Source of the DNA: Yarrowia lipolytica
Lineage: Eukaryota > Ascomycota > Dipodascomycetes > Dipodascales
Reading direction: 5' to 3'
DNA: 64,000 nt
Assembly: GCF_001761485.1 (NCBI RefSeq)
Contig: NC_090774.1
Location: 3,472,001-3,536,000, forward strand
Below the pieces are notes generated by a model. It had not been told where the DNA came from. It did not search any database and saw only the letters and a program-made list of their open reading frames with translations. Below, piece by piece: positions 60,957 to 64,000 of the stretch. Positions within the stretch are counted from its first letter, which is position 1. Every line of letters begins with the position of its first letter. The translations under genes were made by a program, and so were the position numbers.

Positions 60957-63809
60957 ATGACCGAAATTGAAGAATTGGTGGAGTCACTCTACGTTCCGCG
61001 GAACGCAGACGAAATCAAGGAGACGCAGCGACAACTCCAGGCCCAACAGCGAGGCCCTCATGGCTGGGAAATGGCCAGACAGCTTCTACGATCCAACAGC
61101 TCTAACTGCCAGTTCTTTGGAGCCCTCACATACGCAGTTCAGATCAATGCAAGGGCAGACTCAGGCAAGAACGGGACGGAGGATGACCAGCGACAGGTGA
61201 TTTCTGAGCTCCTGTCGTGGCTTGTGGGTATCAGAATCAGAGCAGAAGGTAAGGCGTTTGTGGTCCAGAAGCTTCTATCAGTTATCAGTCTGGCTTTCCA
61301 AAGATACCCCTACGCCTGGAGAGCCCCCGTCAACAGTGTAATTGCCACAATTACTACAGGGGAGGTGGTTCTGGACGTCTCGAGAGAAAACACTCCCCAA
61401 ATCAATAATGCAGCCGACCTGCAACTAATCCTTCTATTTGCAAGGACTCTAGCTGAAGACCTGTCTCGGCCAAGTGGGTTTGTGGTCCAGGAAATGAAGA
61501 TGGTACTCAGGGGTATCATTGAAGACGACAACATGGACGCAATTATGGCTCTTTTGACGTCGGCACTCCAACAGGGCCTTGGGTTGGACTGTTTCAATTC
61601 TTGGGTAGTCTACGGATGTGGCGCTGACGCCAAAAGAATTCTGGAGCGGCTGTCAGAACTCAATAATGTGTTGCTTCCATTCATTCAGACTGAGCAGCTG
61701 TTCGAGGAATCTGCGAAGCTGGTGTATGATGTGCTGGAATCATGGCCCACTTACTTCTCACGCGTATGGAAGACACAACTTATTGACTTATTCATGGGTG
61801 AGTGGGGTCAAAACACGTGGCAGAGCTTTGCTAATGATATGGACGTGTCTCTGGATTCTGCTGAGTGGTATGTCAAGCTCCTGACAAGTGTTTGTGATGC
61901 CTACCCCGACCACGTGCTCTCCTTAATGACTACCCAAAAGCTTGCTCCTGGAGGTCTCATGGCTCTTCTTCTGAAACTGTCAGAGGGTGTTCCAGGGCTG
62001 ACCCCTCTCGAGGATGAGAATATGTCGTCCGAGCTGTTGGAATATTGGATGGGTTTGCTCGACACCTTATACGATAACCAGGGGAAGATCGACTCCGAGC
62101 TGGTTGACAGTCTACTTCTTCAGGTCGCCTCGATCTTCTGGTCCAAGACGAAACTACCTGACCTGACAGAATCTACCGAAATGAAGGAGTTCCGACGAGA
62201 CGTAGGTGATCTACTCGAGTCTGTCTGCAGCATCGTTCCCACAAAGCTCCTGCAGAATCTTGCTGGTATCGTGACCAGAAACATCGCTGAAGCAGAGCCT
62301 GACTGGCCTTCTGTCGAAGCAGCACTTTTTGGTCTCATCGCAGTGGCAGATAGTGACGACGACTCGGTGTCTGTGGTCTGCAACGACCCTTCGCTCCTCC
62401 AAAAGATTTCCCAGCATCCCTCTGTCCGACTGCGAAAGAGTACCATTACCTTTGTCGGCGTCTTTGACTCGATGTATGTTCATGGCCCTTGTCTCGGATC
62501 AGCTCTAGATTTCCTCTTTGCCTCTTTGGAAGAGCCTACGCTCTCTTTGTTCGCCTCTCGTTCAATCTCCAAGCTGTGTTCTGATGGTCGAAAGTCCCTT
62601 GGACCGATGCTGGCCTCATTTTTCCAGGTGTATGAACAGATGGTGTCAGGCAAGATGACCATGTCATCTTACTGTCACGAGAACACGGTAGAAGGTATCG
62701 CAGCCATCATTGAGAGCGAACCGTCCATTGCAAAGCAGTCGGAGTATCTTTCCCGCCTGATTGACATTCTTGTTGATCGATCACACAAGGAGATGGCAAG
62801 GGCAGACCTTCCAGACGACCCCATTGTGTCCCTCTTCAAGTGTCTTATTTGCATTGGTAAGAAGCTTCAATCAGTTGAAGAGGTGGATCTGGATGACACC
62901 AATACCTCGGCTGTTGCTGCTTTCTGGCAGTCGGATCCCAACCATGTGCAGCAAAAGCTATTGCATATCATTACCACTTTTGCTATCCAACAGGCTCCAT
63001 ATAATACTTCTGTCGAGATTTGTGATCTCGCATGTCTGGTATTCAGAAAGGGCTTCTCCGAAGAAGCTGGTCCTTTCGTCTTCTCCACTCAGGTTATCTT
63101 CGAGTTTATCAGCACCAAGTTCAACCAATCTCCTGGATTCGCCCCCAAGGTAGTTAAGCTGGCTTCATGCTATCTCACTAGTACCACTGCATCTGCTTCT
63201 TCTCGTGATGAGTTCACCAAGGAGATCATTACCCTCTTTTTCGCAGGTCCCAACCCCATTATTAACGGAGATGACGACATGGCCCACGACGTGCTGGGTT
63301 TGGTGGAGAAGATTGCTTCGACGACTCCGGAACTCTTCTTTGTACATACGCCGGAGTCATTGTTGCATGCCATTCTTTCTTATTCTGTTTCGGCCCTTGC
63401 ATCCACTCAGATCCTCGTCATTTCCACCTCCACCAGTCTATGGACAAACTTTTGCCTTCTCAAGCTACAGGGAGAGGCTAAAGAGCGCCACTTGATGATC
63501 ATGAAGGCTCTGGGACCCTCTCTCATTAACACTATCATGATGAAGATTTGTGGGGATGCTACTCGATCGTCGCTGTCATATTACTCGTCAGTGCTACGGA
63601 AGTACATCTACAAGTTTCCCATGGATGCAAAACACAACCTTGAGCACTTCGTCAACAACCCTGATACCAAGCCTGTCAAGGCCAGTGACCAGGACGTGAA
63701 GACTTTTGTCGCTAAGCTTGTTAATCTGCGGGGACAGAAGCTGACTGATACCGTAGTTAAGGAGTTCTGGGTTACCTGCTCTGGTTCCGGTCTGGACTAC
63801 ATTGTGTAA
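60957..63809 (+). CDS. KAP122: importin-beta family karyopherin, Kap122/importin-13-like
   Basis: 950 aa. It reads as a HEAT-repeat nuclear transport receptor. The N-terminus (IEELVESLYVPRNADEIKETQRQLQ, then PHGWEMARQLLRSNSSNCQFFGALTYAVQI) is the typical importin-beta N-terminal domain, in which the first helices count amino acids as x-ETQ-x-x-LQ and the residue block SNCQFFGALT resembles the NVQFFGAxTL of importin-13/transportin-3. Helical repeats continue throughout and there is no other domain. Kap122 of yeast imports TFIIA subunits and the Rnr small-subunit complex; the Rnr role is less certain. Start chosen at ATG 60957 (MTEIEELVESL); the frame extends 21 codons upstream to 60894 with non-conserved residues. 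Orthology to Kap122 rather than Mtr10 is inferred from the N-terminal match and length. Confidence 0.75.
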   Translation: MTEIEELVESLYVPRNADEIKETQRQLQAQQRGPHGWEMARQLLRSNSSNCQFFGALTYAVQINARADSGKNGTEDDQRQVISELLSWLVGIRIRAEGKAFVVQKLLSVISLAFQRYPYAWRAPVNSVIATITTGEVVLDVSRENTPQINNAADLQLILLFARTLAEDLSRPSGFVVQEMKMVLRGIIEDDNMDAIMALLTSALQQGLGLDCFNSWVVYGCGADAKRILERLSELNNVLLPFIQTEQLFEESAKLVYDVLESWPTYFSRVWKTQLIDLFMGEWGQNTWQSFANDMDVSLDSAEWYVKLLTSVCDAYPDHVLSLMTTQKLAPGGLMALLLKLSEGVPGLTPLEDENMSSELLEYWMGLLDTLYDNQGKIDSELVDSLLLQVASIFWSKTKLPDLTESTEMKEFRRDVGDLLESVCSIVPTKLLQNLAGIVTRNIAEAEPDWPSVEAALFGLIAVADSDDDSVSVVCNDPSLLQKISQHPSVRLRKSTITFVGVFDSMYVHGPCLGSALDFLFASLEEPTLSLFASRSISKLCSDGRKSLGPMLASFFQVYEQMVSGKMTMSSYCHENTVEGIAAIIESEPSIAKQSEYLSRLIDILVDRSHKEMARADLPDDPIVSLFKCLICIGKKLQSVEEVDLDDTNTSAVAAFWQSDPNHVQQKLLHIITTFAIQQAPYNTSVEICDLACLVFRKGFSEEAGPFVFSTQVIFEFISTKFNQSPGFAPKVVKLASCYLTSTTASASSRDEFTKEIITLFFAGPNPIINGDDDMAHDVLGLVEKIASTTPELFFVHTPESLLHAILSYSVSALASTQILVISTSTSLWTNFCLLKLQGEAKERHLMIMKALGPSLINTIMMKICGDATRSSLSYYSSVLRKYIYKFPMDAKHNLEHFVNNPDTKPVKASDQDVKTFVAKLVNLRGQKLTDTVVKEFWVTCSGSGLDYIV

Positions 63810-63920
63810 AGAGCCACACGCACATCGCATATATTTAATCTACTCATGTAATCATACAACTATTGAATTTACAGCGCTGGTACAAGAACATGGGCAGATA
63901 CAATAAATAAATAGATTAGG

Positions 63921-64000
63921 CTACTCAGACACAGGCGAAACCTTCCATCGATCCACTTTGAATGGTCGATGGACTTTTCGTTTGTTTCTTACCAAACGAC
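63921..64000 (-). CDS. probable 3' end of a gene entering from the right, product unknown
   Basis: On the minus strand, reading from the right edge, a frame ends at the stop TAG 63923-63921 after about 26 codons: RNKRKVHRPFKVDRWKVSP near the end. It is basic, uses CGA for arginine as the other genes do, and sits where a convergent gene tail would be expected, about 110 bp from the KAP122 stop. Too short to identify. Confidence 0.4.
   Translation of the reverse strand, partial: RLVRNKRKVHRPFKVDRWKVSPVSE

Overview
The window is ordinary nuclear DNA of an ascomycete budding yeast, and the signals point to Yarrowia lipolytica or a very close relative. Arginine is written mostly as CGA. Introns start GTGAGT or GTAAGT and end in a CTAAC branch point placed almost directly against the CAG acceptor. 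A tRNA-Glu is fused directly to a dispersed 5S rRNA gene, an arrangement known from Yarrowia. The proteins are recognisable orthologues of budding-yeast proteins. The species assignment is inference; the gene calls rest on protein motifs I could read.

Layout, left to right. The 3' end of TCO89 (TORC1 subunit) enters at the left edge. Then come an arrestin-like adaptor (-), PAN2 (-, with an 18-nt first exon), an 890-aa orphan (+), a spliced 113-aa orphan (+), GMH1/UNC50 (-), the mitochondrial ribosomal gene RTC6/bL36m (+, spliced), a decayed C-terminal Hsp70 fragment (-), UTP10 (-, its start codon is assembled by splicing), RNH202/RNASEH2B (+), an F-BAR/SH3 protein of the Hof1/Cdc15 type (-), PCM1 (-), SOM1 (+), MMS2 (-, 14-nt first exon), MAD1 (+), BOR1 (-), SDH3 (+, 444-nt intron), IRS4-like EH protein (+), a PTR2-type peptide transporter (-), APS3 (+), a poly-N SH3 protein (+), a small acidic orphan (+), tRNA-Glu(CUC)-5S rRNA (+), KXD1 (+), OXR1 (-), a Ras-like GTPase (+, intron inside the P-loop), and a KAP122-like importin (+). 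The probable 3' end of another gene (-) lies at the right edge.

The genes are unrelated housekeeping and signalling genes, each with its own promoter, as expected for a yeast chromosome arm; there is no operon or gene cluster. Some neighbours share divergent promoters, the tightest being MMS2/MAD1 (207 bp). Long gene-poor intervals (34.7-36.2, 37.2-39.8, 46.7-50.1, 56.1-58.5 and 59.6-60.9 kb) carry a recurring family of short palindromes built from TACTTGTA/TACAAGTA and GTAC, and nothing else I can name.

I found no convincing new multi-gene system. The most notable items are the split start codon of UTP10, the tRNA-5S fusion with a 10-nt tRNA intron, the Hsp70 relic, the palindrome family, the unusual Ras P-loop, and two or three orphan proteins. 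I saw no virus-like element, LTR or CRISPR array.
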